From assembly GCA_013397455.1 (NCBI GenBank), contig VYZB01000218.1, positions 911,278 to 975,277 on the forward strand: DNA of 64,000 nt, written 5' to 3'. The position numbers and the translations under genes were made by a program. Shown piece after piece: positions 53,020 to 63,278 of this stretch; position 1 is the first letter of the stretch; each line of letters starts with the position of its first letter. Below the pieces are notes generated by a model, which made no database searches, had not been told where the DNA came from, and worked only from the letters and a program-made list of their open reading frames with translations. Origin of the DNA: Crotophaga sulcirostris. Taxonomy: Eukaryota; Chordata; Aves; Cuculiformes; Crotophagidae.

Positions 53020-53103
53020 ACATGGTTTAGCAGAGGACAGGTACAGTTGGACTTGATCTTGATCTTGGTCTTTTCCAACCGGATGATTCTATGATTCTAA
53101 AAC
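53020..53103 (+). mobile_element. CR1 LINE tail fragment, plus strand (about 84 bp)
   Basis: Only the last part of the CR1 3' UTR remains: ATGGTTTAGCAGAGGACAGG, TTGGACTTGATCTTGATCTT, then TCTTTTCCAACC and the tail GATTCTATGATTCTA. TTGATC is duplicated inside. It is a severely 5'-truncated sense insertion. Confidence 0.88.
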
Positions 53104-53301
53104 TCTAGTCTTGGTTGAAAATGTGACACTGGGATTTTTAAGGTTAGGCTATAGTATAGATATCCACCTTCTACTTAGATGTATTTTGTCCTAAAAATGC
53201 TCATTTCTTATAATGAATTTAAAAAACTACAATATACAATCGGTTTTAAGCTAGGCAAGATGAAACTTCCTTGGAAAATGTCAGGATCTATACTCACTTA
53301 C

Positions 53302-53557
53302 ATCACAGTATCACAGTATCACAGTACTACAAGGTTGGAAAGGACCTCTGAGATCATTGAGTCCAACCTATGACCCAACACTAACACCAACCCATCATCT
53401 AAACCATGGCACTGAGTGCCTCATCCAATCTCCTCTTAAACACCTCCAGGGCTGGTGACTCCACCACTTCCCTGGGCAGCGCATTCCAATGGCCAATCAC
53501 TCTTTCAGTGAAGAACTTTTTCCTAATATCAAACCTATTTTCCTAATATCAAGCCTA
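53302..53557 (-). mobile_element. CR1 LINE, minus strand, GATACTGTGATAC-tail subfamily
   Basis: It begins with the reverse-complemented tail (TCACAGTATCACAGTATCAC) and CAAGGTTGGAAAGGACCTCT. It continues through the 3' UTR and the ORF2 C-terminal segment (frame [24 protein letters not shown] on the minus strand), to about 53557. TTTTCCTAATATCAA occurs twice at the upstream end, a small local duplication. It shares tail type and 3' UTR with the copy at 62920-63278 but in the opposite orientation. Confidence 0.93.
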
Positions 53558-54002
53558 CATGTGCATAGTAATGACTATGGAGCATGGATGTGGTAGTCAA
53601 GGAAGCTGGAGATACAATATTGTTTGATGAATCCTTATCAAAGCAGATGTAAGCCTTTTAGTTGAGCAAACGTGAAAGTTTTCAGAGGGAAAGAATCTGG
53701 TAACATTGGTTTTGAGTTTGGCATAAGAACTTCCCAAAGCAATGGATGTGTCTGTATCACAAAGTACTCAGTCTTGCAGACCCCAGCTCCTACAGGTGTG
53801 TCACTTAGCAATAATTTTAACTGAAAATTAGATGTGAAATGTCCCTTGGAGAGTGCAAAGTTGAAATAAGCACCTAGGAATGAGGTGAACGCCAGAGCCT
53901 GCTGAGTGGAAAGTTTCCTGTGGAGATAAGTGAGAAATGGCTGAGGATCTCCTAGGAAAAGGCATTTCATTGACATGTGAAACTCCGTAGTAAGATCCTA
54001 CA

Positions 54003-54130
54003 GCATCTGGGAGGCAAGTGGTTATAGCACTCACCTGGAACATGTAGATCAAATTCACATCCTTTCTTTGCTCATCTCACTGAGGAAATTATTCAAGCAC
54101 CATGAAATATGCTGTCATAGGGCCTTTTCA
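54003..54130 (+). mobile_element. Possible tRNA-derived SINE relic
   Basis: TGGTTATAGCACTCACCTGG resembles an RNA polymerase III A box region (TRGYNNANNNG type). AGATCAAATTCACATCC, about 25 bp later, resembles a decayed B box (GGTTCRAATCC). The phrase is close to an ancient amniote repeat with 'gtggttagagcactcacctggga' that I remember but cannot name with certainty. It is too decayed to be an active tRNA gene and forms no clover-leaf I can draw. Confidence 0.35.
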
Positions 54131-54639
54131 ATCCCTGCATGTGTTTGGGACATGGAGACAGAGAAAGACTTCATATTCCACCAGTTAAGATTTGCATCTA
54201 GGAATGAAAGACTCTGTTCCCAATCCTCAAACCAATGTATTTTTGAATGTTTTCACACAAGGTGGAACAGCTTCAGCAACGGTGGTTGAGAAAGATCCTC
54301 TTTGGGTGTGAATATTTCCTAGATGAAGGGAGACACAGGTTAATGTCAGCTAAAGCAGACATAGACACTAAATTCCACTGAAACTTTGCATTGTGCATCC
54401 TTTAGACACCAAAGTGCTGGTCTAAAATCTGGGGACTCATTTAGGACTTCCTTAGAAATGTGTGAGAGTTAGGGCCCTCCTAAGCTTGATGTAATAGATC
54501 CATGTAATTTTCCATGCACAGGGGTATCTAGAAAAAAGTCTGGCTTCAGAAAATTGCATGGGGTTTTAGGCTTTTGGCAGCATAATTCTGTAAATACTGG
54601 GGATACATAGATGTAATTGCATGCAGTGATTTGAAAACA

Positions 54640-55220
54640 AAGGAGTCAGCTTTCACTCATTGCAGGAATTTTCCATTTATTTATTTTTAATATATTCTTG
54701 GAAGCATTTGCTTTCTGTTTTCTCATTTAAAGCTGTGCGTGGTGTGGCAATGGCTAAACAATAAAACAAGCTATGTACCTGCCAAGTATATCATGATCCT
54801 CTGATTCTAGCCCAACAGGCTGGAGTTAAAATAATCTGTCTGGCTCAGCAATTATACGGATGCCATTTATGGCAGCACTGTGTAATGGCAGGAAGAATAA
54901 CTCAGGGTTTCCTTTATTATTTTGCCCTCCCTGCTTTAAGCCCAGTAGGATGGGATTTGCACAGTCAGAAATGCTGATTCTTGTGGCTTCAGCTCCCTGC
55001 ATTGTGCTCTCTCTGGCAGCACAGTCCAGCTGTTTATGCATGTCTAATGTGTCTCCTAAAGGCATTGGTAAAGGAAAACAAGCTGCCCCTTCAAGGAAGG
55101 TAACAAACAATCTAAACTGAGCTGCATTTTACAGAAATTACAGTGACTTGATTCCTACTGCGCCTCAGCCTGTGGCACAGAATGTCTGGGACATTGCTGA
55201 GTTTTCGCTGGGTTATACAG
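54640..55220. promoter_or_regulatory. Possible conserved non-coding element
   Basis: This stretch is of even composition, without low complexity or recognised repeats. It has motifs common in developmental enhancers, such as TTTATGCATGTCTAATGTG (octamer/homeodomain-like) near 55032 and a GGATGCCATTTATGGCAG near-palindrome near 54858. Both strands are open for 80-95 codons (54860-55120 plus, 54826-55110 minus), which suits slow decay as well as coding. This is inference from composition and motifs only. Confidence 0.25.
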
Positions 55221-57171
55221 CTGCTCGGTAAAGATGTAATTTGTAAAATTCCTTTATGTGTGGGAGAGAGAAATGCATACCTGCTGTGTATCTAATTGAA
55301 AGGCACAGATTCATAGTGTCACCTTAGCCTGCTAAACCCTCCTCTTCCATCTCAGCCTGTGCATGTTGTACTATGGGTATTGCAGTGTGGACCTGCACTG
55401 TCGCCTGACCTACAGAAATGTGTGTTCCCGTGACGCAGTCTCAGTAACAGCATTTAGGTCCTCTTTAATGTCTTTTTCAGTGTTCAGAATCTGCAGAACA
55501 GAGCTCTGTATCCTTTCTGCCATGCTTTAAATTCCTATTCCTCTACACATGTTACTTGCTGGAGCACGTAGTGCAATATATTCCGTTTGATGTTAACAAA
55601 AAATGTTCTACAGTGTTTGAAAAATGACGCTATTCAAGCATATGGAAAACAGAAGCAAAATCTACTGGAACAAGGTTGCTTCCCTTTATCATGAAATAGT
55701 ATCCATGGCCATAAGCACAAGGTCATTTTGAATAGCGTGTGTAAATGGTACAGGTAGTGTTTTCCAAAGTGGAGATTGGATCTCCTGAACACTAGAATGT
55801 TAGATGCACAGCACATCCTTTTCTGCTCTTTTAGACCACTGAATGTTCTCACTGCATTGAAATGTTTGGCCTGCAATGTACTATTCAGACATTAAAATAC
55901 CTTTGATTGCAATTTTTCAGAGTTTATGTATGATCCATTTTGCCTACCTTGATTCAGTTGTAGAGTGCCATTTGAGGTAACCTTGGATATTTGAGACAAC
56001 TCCAAAGGATTTGCTAGTTTGATATTGGAGATTTGTCCTCTATTGGATTAACAAATGGAGGCTGGGTACCTAGTGTGGCAGTATGTGATGCTTAATATAG
56101 ACAACTGAGTAAAGCTCCATGTGTCTATGCTTAGATGGTGGTTCTAAGCTCCTCTTTACAGGCATGAAGATGAAGAAACACTGTTTGAGTGTTATTCATC
56201 TCATCCTAGGAAGACATCTAAAACAGTTCAGATGCATTGCATCCTAGAAATGCCTGTTCATTTTCATTCTTTGATTTATTTATATCAAAGGAGCTTAGGC
56301 AAACAGCTCACACTTAAACTGTAGACATTAAAAGTCAGGTGATTTTTATTTCAACCTGGATGTAATATCTGATAAACAAAAGAGGCAACCTGATGTTACC
56401 TGATCATAACACCTTTGCTTAAAACCTGCAAGACAAGGAAAGGCAGAGACCAAATAGAGATATGGAGGACAATGTACATTTGATATACACAGTTGCAGTG
56501 TTGTAATATATCTGATTTTAATGTGGGCCAGTCAATTCAAATCAGAATAGGTTTTTACTGGAACAGAGGCATCTAGTACTTGGACATGTGTAGTAGATAA
56601 TACCTATGAAGACTTATTTTTCTTATAGAGCTGCTGGATAAAGGTCAAGACAAGTAGGATCAAATATTTAATAATATATTTATTAATTATATCTTATCCA
56701 TCAATAGGAGACAGTACTCTGAGTTTACTTTGAAGTTATGAATACCAAACATAGCTAATTAATTAATATGGTAGTTGTTTATAAAAAAGGGGAAAGGTGA
56801 TAACTATAAACTTGCTAGAGTTGTTTTTCAATAGGTAAGGTATCTTTCCCTGTATTCATATTCTTTCTGATAAGCTGTCATTGTGTCTATAAAAGCACAT
56901 TCATTTTGTTAGACTAATTCTGATTCTTTTCCTAAAGGCAGTAGCTCATGATTTGTGTTTTCTTTGTGAGTATGCATTTCCATTAATAGTTGGATTATTT
57001 ATTTGTTATAGGACAACAAGCTAACAAACCAAAACACAAACCAAGAAACACCTTACCTCATCGAACAACTGGAGCTCATGCTGTGCAGAAATGTGTTTAT
57101 TTTTTCACGCCAATATCTTGAGCTTGTGAAGACGTTTGAAATATAAAATGCTGTGTTGTATTTCTTTCTAG

Positions 57172-57321
57172 GTCTCATATGTAAAAGCTATCGACATCTG
57201 GATGGCTGTGTGCCTTCTCTTTGTCTTTGCCGCATTACTGGAATATGCAGCAGTCAACTTTGTTTCACGGCAGCACAAGGAGTTTCTGAGGCTTCGAAGA
57301 AGGCAAAGAAGACAAAACAAG
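57172..57321 (+). CDS. GLRA2: GLRA2 exon 8: M3 and start of the cytoplasmic loop
   Basis: This 150-bp, phase 0-0 exon encodes 50 residues. It starts at [10 protein letters not shown] in the M2-M3 linker, continues with M3 ([20 protein letters not shown]), and ends in [20 protein letters not shown]. Tyr in VSY matches alpha-1 Y279, and Ala after WM matches A288, an alcohol and anaesthetic site. The basic tail [12 protein letters not shown] is the N-terminal basic cluster of the M3-M4 loop. Its RLRRRQ form and FVFAALL fit alpha-2; alpha-1 and alpha-3 have RFRRKR and FVFSALL. The acceptor is TTTCTAG and the donor AAG|GTACAG, a weaker donor than those of the other exons. The following coding exon (EEDVTRESRF-type in alpha-2) is not found before the window ends. 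Confidence 0.98.
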
Positions 57322-58224
57322 GTACAGCTGCTCTTTACCTGGGGTGACTGAGTCTGCCCTGACAGCACGCTGACGTGCAGCTTGATTTCTCATCTCAGTT
57401 CTTGTTTTTGTGGGAGAGTCTCATTCTAAAGTTTCTTTTTGAATGATTTACTCCTTGATAAAGAGCTGATAACTAGACACTGGGTATTTACACTTCATGA
57501 AGTTATTGAGAAATGTCAATAGATTGGTCACTGATTCCAAGAATTTTATTCTCTGCTTGCAATTGCTGAGGCAACTGCACCTTTACTTTTGAAATTATAT
57601 TGTCTTCTAACTCCCAAATATTATGCTATTATGTGGCACCCAACAGCAGATAAGGAATAGTTAGAAGCAATGACATAGATAGGATATCAATATTATTTCC
57701 TTGACATCATTCAGACATGCTGACATCAGCACATGCTTGAGATCTATCTTTTCTAGTGCCACTCTAGTTAGTCATGATAACAAGGGTAGCCAATTGCAGA
57801 GCAATTGGCAGTTCTGTCCTCACTTCTAAACCACCAGTGACTGGTGTCTTTCCTAGCTGAAACCAGTAAACATAGACAGTTTTAAAAAAAGAAGGATTAG
57901 GACAATTTCGTCTCCACATTCTACTATTCCACAGTTTGTTACTGATGCTAATTTCAATTTTTTAACAAAGGCCCTGTTAGCCACATCATTTTATGCTAGT
58001 GACTGAAATGTAGAAGAGAGTCTTGGTTTTAATCTAGATATCACTCTAGAAATGTTTTAAGAAATTTGTCCATCTTTTCTGATTATTATTTTGCTAAATG
58101 ACAAGTATAAACATTAAATTCAATTTTAATTCAGTTTTGATAATTCCCACAACTATAAAGGCTTCATCCTTCCTGTATCTATGTCACTAGTTTTCAGTAT
58201 CAGTAGAAACATTTAGATTTACGC

Positions 58225-58520
58225 TGTACATATGCATTTGCTAGGTTAAGTATATGTTTGCCTGAGCTGCGTGAGTGCTTCAGGCTGCAAATAATGGTTT
58301 CCTTTACAAGAAGGATAACAACAATGGCACAGGGCATTTGTGTTTTGACAGGTCTGTCTAATAAATATTCTGCAGCAAATGTAATATTTGATGCATGCTC
58401 TGGGAAGCAATCCAGTGCTGTTCTCTGATTTAACATTATTGTTAGGTGAATTGAGATTCCCATTAAGATTAGATTACAGGAGAGAGCAGAAATGCTTGCC
58501 CATCTGCAGGTACACATGCC
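58225..58520. promoter_or_regulatory. Possible conserved non-coding element
   Basis: This is unique, non-repetitive sequence with several clear transcription-factor-like cores: AACAATGG (SOX type) at 58320-58327, ATAATGG and TAATAAAT, ATTAGATTA (homeodomain type) and CAGATG. The minus strand is open for 105 codons (58200-58517), with no recognised protein. It lies between exon 8 and the cassette candidate. Basis is motif content only. Confidence 0.3.
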
Positions 58521-59175
58521 AGATGTAATGCCACTGGAAGCCTTTGTACCAAAAAATAGTATTGCAGTAGCAGAAGCTACTGTATGGGGTCTGTAATTTC
58601 AGGTTTGGGTACAATGTCTTCTCTAGAGATGAACAAATAGGAATGGTAAGTAATATTATCCAGTGGCATCACTCAAAAAGTTTGGTTTTGGTCCATGGAA
58701 GTGGTCATTCCTCACTTGTGGGTATGATTATTTTGGTGGCTATTAAAAGAAAGTTGTTTAACACCGAATCACCAGAAGACTTGTGCTAATGCTAAGCCAC
58801 AAAATGCAGGGATTCTTTGCAAAATAGGTAATGCCCTAATTAAATACAAGAAAATACTCTGCTAGAGTAAGATACACCGACCAATTTGCACAGGCTTTTC
58901 TTTTCTTCTATGAATCTGGTTGCATGAATTTCAAAATAGGGAGTAATGTTTCTAAGACCATCTCTTTAGGAGGTCTTCTCTGCATCTCTTTACTTGAGCT
59001 TTTCTCTCACAGTTTTCTTATTTTATTTTGTCTTGAAAGTGATTCACGTTGTTTTGCATGAAGCTCTTCTCTAACTGAGCCGTTCTTCTCTTTGCGTGTT
59101 GTGTATGTGTGTCGTGTTACCTCTGTGCTATTCTCATTCTTGCTGCTGCTATCTATGCTGACACTCTGGGGACAG

Positions 59176-59295
59176 GCACAGGCTATGACTGTTGGGAATG
59201 AAAGCGTCGAATCCATGCGGCGCATGAATGGCTTGCGGAGCAAAGAGTCATCAGCTTACGGGACAGTGAATCAGATCGGCAATTCAAGTTTGAGG
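59176..59295 (+). CDS. GLRA2: Candidate GLRA2 cassette exon (40 codons, M3-M4 loop)
   Basis: This 120-bp segment is open in the frame set by exon 8 (phase 0 at both ends). It is preceded by a pyrimidine-rich tract and AG (59174-59175), with a second in-frame acceptor AG at 59180-59181. It is followed by G|GTAAAA at 59296. The translation begins AQAMTVGNESVESMRRMNGL and ends with YGTVNQIGNSSLR. By my count it has 7 CpGs and 61 G/C of 120 bases, in a CpG-poor intron of roughly 38% GC. Inclusion would insert 40 (or 38) residues after RRRQRRQNK, the same place where GLRA3 has its alternative exon in the M3-M4 loop. I do not recognise the peptide. It could also be an exon of an unknown nested gene or a conserved non-coding element. 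Confidence 0.45.
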
Positions 59296-59662
59296 GTAAA
59301 ACCATAGTGAGAAAGAGAAAGCAAGAGAAAGTTTTAGTATGTGCAATGATGTCATAAATCAGCAAAATGGATGATTTTGATGGCATCACTAGTAGTCTCT
59401 TGTATTCTCTTTGCTAAATGTCTCCACAAAATACACAGTACTGTCCCCAGCATGAACAGCAGTTTCATGTTGTACTATCTTATGACCCATCCTTATGCTT
59501 GCTTTTTTCCATAGTTGGCTTGTGTCACCTCTATTCCAAACCTCCCAAGGAAAGTGCATGTATATTTGGTAGCCTGATCCTTTACAAATCTAGGGTGAAT
59601 GGGGGGACAGGAGTGTAGGAAATGCCTTGAGACAGTAAATCCCACATTGTGTTATCTTTCAG

Positions 59663-59686
59663 ATGAGAACAGTCCAACAAAATTTG
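59663..59686 (+). CDS. GLRA2: Candidate 24-bp GLRA2 micro-exon (8 codons)
   Basis: A good acceptor (TTGTGTTATCTTTCAG) at 59647-59662 is followed 24 bases later by a good donor (TTG|GTATGT). The 24 bases are phase 0-0 in the exon 8 frame and read MRTVQQNL without a stop. The candidate lies 367 bp downstream of the 40-codon candidate, so the two might be spliced together or alternately. Such a short segment between plausible splice sites can occur by chance, so confidence is low. Confidence 0.2.
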
Positions 59687-62508
59687 GTATGTACAATGCA
59701 ATGCATTTTTATTTGTATGATATTTATTTCTGAACTATCAACCTGCAGTGTTCCTCATTGTGATGTCCTGAATCAAGCTTAGTGGAGTATGAATAGTTAT
59801 GAGTGAAATAATACATTTCATCAGTTTCTTTGTATTTGCTTGGAGAACAGCCATGAGGTTGAAATCTTTTGCATAGCGTAACGTGTAGCAGATCAGAGGC
59901 AATACGATAGTAGCTGATAGATCCAGATTATGGGTGACTTGTGGAGGTAATTAAATCAGTGATGGAGAGAGAAATGAGTTTAGTGTGCAGCTCACTGTTT
60001 GGTACTAGTGGCTGAGAAATGAAATGCATTCATTTGAATATAAAGGAATCAGGATTTAAATCTTTTAGGATCTGATTTCCTGGAACAAAAACATTGCCTT
60101 AGCAACTTTTGAACTGTAATGGCCCTCTGACTTTGATCAAGCTCTGTAAAGTTATGTGATTATAAGATGCAGATGATTTCAGTGAATTTTGTACACAACA
60201 AAGGGTATTAGTAGCTTTCAAAATCAAAAGCAAATACCACAGTTCATGTTACACAGTTAAGTTAGGATAGAGGGTTTGTGATGCAATAAGTTATTCACTT
60301 GCAGGGCTATGATATCAAGCAGTGGAATAGAGACTTCATTTCTGGATACTTTCTGTTGTAGAAATAATCATATTTACACATGTATAAAGCCGAATATAAG
60401 ACAAAAAAATTAGAGTCCCTGTAGAAGATAAGACCAATATTACTATGGGGCTACTGGAAAGCTGATGCCATACAACTACAAAACCAGTCCAAGTAAGTAC
60501 ATAGTGTTGCATATCTTATCAGTCACAAAGTGCTGTAGTTCTGCTAAGGTTCATGTAAGGCCAGGTCATCCTCTCTCTAAGGAAAGCTTGCAGAAATCTC
60601 TCTTCTACTTTTGAATATTGTGTATTACATGTACAGCCGTGGAAGTACACAGAGGGACCATGCCATTGCAGTACTTTTGCTGCAGACCCCTAAGAGCTGG
60701 AGCTGCAGTGGCATTGATGTCCCCTGGAGAATTCCTACCACAAAAGTGATGTGCACTGAAGATCTGAACAGAGAAGACATGCCAAGACAAAGGTTTCTGG
60801 AGCGATGCTACCACAACTAGAGTTTGGTACTCTTCTGCTTGAATGGAGGTTTATGTGCAGAGGAGAACATAGCAACATAGCCTGTGGTGCCACGGGAAAC
60901 CTCACAAACAGGGAGCTTGATTTGCTCGCTGAACCAAGGGTTTATGGTGAATGTAAATCTAAAAGTCAAAGTCAAGAGCAGACAGTGTAAAAGAGAGGTG
61001 ATTTAATATTTATATCGCATCATTCAGTGCTAATCTGGGGTGAGGAAAATATAGGTGCTAAATCATGCCTGACCAGGATTCCTGGATCTAGCAGCTAGAT
61101 CTGCAAAACAAGAAAAATACTGTTCTTGGTTTTGTAAGCCTGTATCTCTGTTACTGCTTTCGTTATTGCTTCTGCTAAGTGCTGCAATTCTCAGAGCATT
61201 GCATGAAAGACACCTTAATAGACCGTCAGATCTCTTAAGCCAAAGATAAGACTGATTAATGTTTTTCTAGGAAAGTCTGGGTTGTATCATTGATGGTCCA
61301 GAAGTTGCATTTACAGCTGAACCATTGTCCTGTCATTGCATTAGAAAAGATTGCACTATGATGATCTTCCATATAGAATAAATCCCTATATCCTAAGGTA
61401 ATCAGTCCTTAAACCTGTCTACCTTCTGCACACAGTTTCTGTTGGAGGAAACTTTCAATGCTTGTCCTAAAGATTCATGTAGTCTTCCTACTCACAGTGA
61501 AATACACCCATCAATAGCAGTACTTCACTGCTGAGAGAAATGGTTGTCTGTTTATTGCTTATCATCATACTACTTTTTGCATAGAAAGAGTACAGGCTGC
61601 AGAAACCATAAGTCTGATGGTACTGAGGCTGTAATACAGTTTCAATGTATTAAAGTCTAAATTTGTGTAGTGCCAGATCATCTGAAAGAAAATAACTTCT
61701 TTTTAAAATATGATTTGTTTATTTTTCAAAATTATGGGTTTCTGGGGAAGCAGAAGAACTCTGTTTACACAGGTTCAATCATCCCTTTTTGAAAACAGTA
61801 ATTATTATGTTATATGATCAGTAGTCAAAATGAGTCACAGTACACTAGTATTCATACCATCATCTCAGAGATGACTTCCTAAATTATATGTGTGATGGTT
61901 GCCACTGTGACCAAGAATAGGGGTTAAATTTGGGACCGTTAGTGTTAAAAGCAATAGTTAATAGCTTGAATGAAAAACTGTGCAGCCGGAGGCTGTGACA
62001 GACTTTAATCCCATGTGCAAGGCACACAGAGCAATACAAATAACCATACTGCAGCCAGGGGGGTTCACATGCATGCAGATTAGCAAAGGGAGGCACAAAT
62101 GGTGTTTTGAAATGAAAGAGCTGGGACTGAGACTAAGTGAGTATAGCAGCAAAGGACAACTCCAGCAAGCAAATATGGCAGAGCCTGGTTGAGCGGTTTG
62201 GAGCACTGCTGGTCTCTAGGTGGAGCTGTCAGTGGTGAGGCGGGTAGCCCAAGTGCCTGAACAAAATCACTGACATTACTGAGATAATGCAGTATTTCCA
62301 TCTTTAAAACGGAGAAGAGGTATGTATTGAGTAACTGATTTTCAAAAACCATTTCTGTCATTTTAATCGTTTTGAAATCCCTCTGTCTGACACCCCAAAC
62401 AATTTTCTGAGATTTTTCTAGACTTCCCAATGATAAAAACTCAGTGCCTTCAGCTTGACTTTGCCTTTAAAACACTTGGTACTACAGTCCCTGGTGGAAA
62501 TTTTTGCC

Positions 62509-62730
62509 CGCTAGCATCCGTGTGCACTGCACTTGGTGAAATGACGTGTTCGTTCCGTGTTATGTAAGGTGCCGCATCATGTGAATAATGGAAGTGCTCA
62601 AGGAAAGCCCTTTTTGCTGAGCTATTTTTGGTACTCACTGAGTGAGCTCAAGCACATGAGTTTCATTGTGAAAAATAAGAAGCTGAGTCTGAATGACGTT
62701 ATCGCTCTCTCTCGCACCTCGTTTACGTAA
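62509..62730. promoter_or_regulatory. CpG-retaining candidate enhancer with CRE/bZIP-like sites
   Basis: Eleven CpGs fall in 219 bp in two clusters: six at 62509-62574 and five at 62697-62727. The surrounding intron is very CpG-poor. Motifs are TGACGTG (62542-62548), TGACGTTA (62694-62701) and the palindrome TTACGTAA (62723-62730). These resemble CREB/ATF and PAR-bZIP sites. AT-rich ATTAAAG repeats follow at 62733-62752. There is no recognised repeat, and it lies just upstream of a CR1 insertion. Retained CpGs suggest constraint or lack of germline methylation, but function is inferred. Confidence 0.4.
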
Positions 62731-62919
62731 CAGATTAAAGAGCACAGATTAAAGTAGCTTCAGCTGTAGATAAACATCCTCAAGATATTGTGATTACTTT
62801 TATTTCTCCAGGGCAATTGCATTAGCACTTTAATATAGCTGCAAAGAAAAAAATCCAGTAGAAGATAAATATACCAAAATGATCATTAGGCTTGAAGTTA
62901 TAGTCCCACATCCAACTAC

Positions 62920-63278
62920 AGGAGGCTCAGGGGCGACCTTATTGCTCTCTACAACTACCTAAAAGGAGGTTGTAGTCGAGCAGGTGTTGATCTCTTCTCA
63001 CAGGTGACCAGTGACCGAACTAGAGGGCACAGACTTAAGCTTCGTCAGGGGAAGTTTAGACTTGATGTTAGGAAAAAGTTCTTCACTGAAAGGGTGATTG
63101 GCCATTGGGATGCACTGCCCAGGGAGGTGGTGGAGTCGCCGACCCTGGATGTGCTTAAGGGAAGACTGGATGAGGCACTGAGTGCCATGGTTTAGGTGAT
63201 GGAATGGTGTTAGTGTTGGCTTATAGGTTGGACTTGATGATCTCAGAGGTCCTTTCCAACCTTGTGATACTGTGATAC
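62920..63278 (+). mobile_element. CR1 LINE, plus strand, GATACTGTGATAC-tail subfamily
   Basis: It starts abruptly at GGAGGCTCAGGGGCGACC, in the late ORF2 coding region. The frame 63004-63195 reads the ORF2 C-terminus without a break: [20 protein letters not shown], then [20 protein letters not shown] and LDEALSAMV, then a stop. The 3' UTR follows and ends in CTTGTGATACTGTGATAC. It is well preserved, so likely younger than the copies at 21734 or 37637. It belongs to the same subfamily as the minus-strand copy at 53302-53557. Confidence 0.95.

Larger units (their letters stand above)
53558..57171 (+). other. GLRA2: Intron 7, last part
   Basis: About 3.6 kb ending in the exon 8 acceptor (T-rich TGTATTTCTTTCTAG). 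It contains a possible tRNA-derived SINE relic near 54003-54130 and a stretch of balanced composition at 54640-55220, listed separately. Otherwise it is AT-rich with no recognised features. Confidence 0.7.
57322..62919 (+). other. GLRA2: Last GLRA2 intron, first part
   Basis: At least 6.7 kb of phase 0 intron follow exon 8, since the final exon is not reached. Two cassette exon candidates and two regulatory candidates in it are listed separately. The segment 60611-60990 is of balanced composition with 60-70-codon open frames but no recognisable protein. The rest is AT-rich intron without named repeats. Confidence 0.75.

Noticed and set aside
57791..57811. Perfect 8-bp inverted repeat GCCAATTG/CAATTGGC with a 5-bp loop
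   Set aside because: It is too short for a terminator or microRNA hairpin. Such palindromes are common by chance in AT-rich introns.
58604..58646. Possible 43-bp exon between TTTCAG and GTAAGT in the last intron
   Set aside because: The upstream tract is poor in pyrimidines, the length breaks the phase, and the exon 8 frame meets a stop after seven codons. It could be a poison exon but nothing supports it.
63004..63195. Intact-looking 63-codon frame as a host gene
   Set aside because: It is the C-terminus of CR1 ORF2, directly followed by the CR1 3' UTR and tail.
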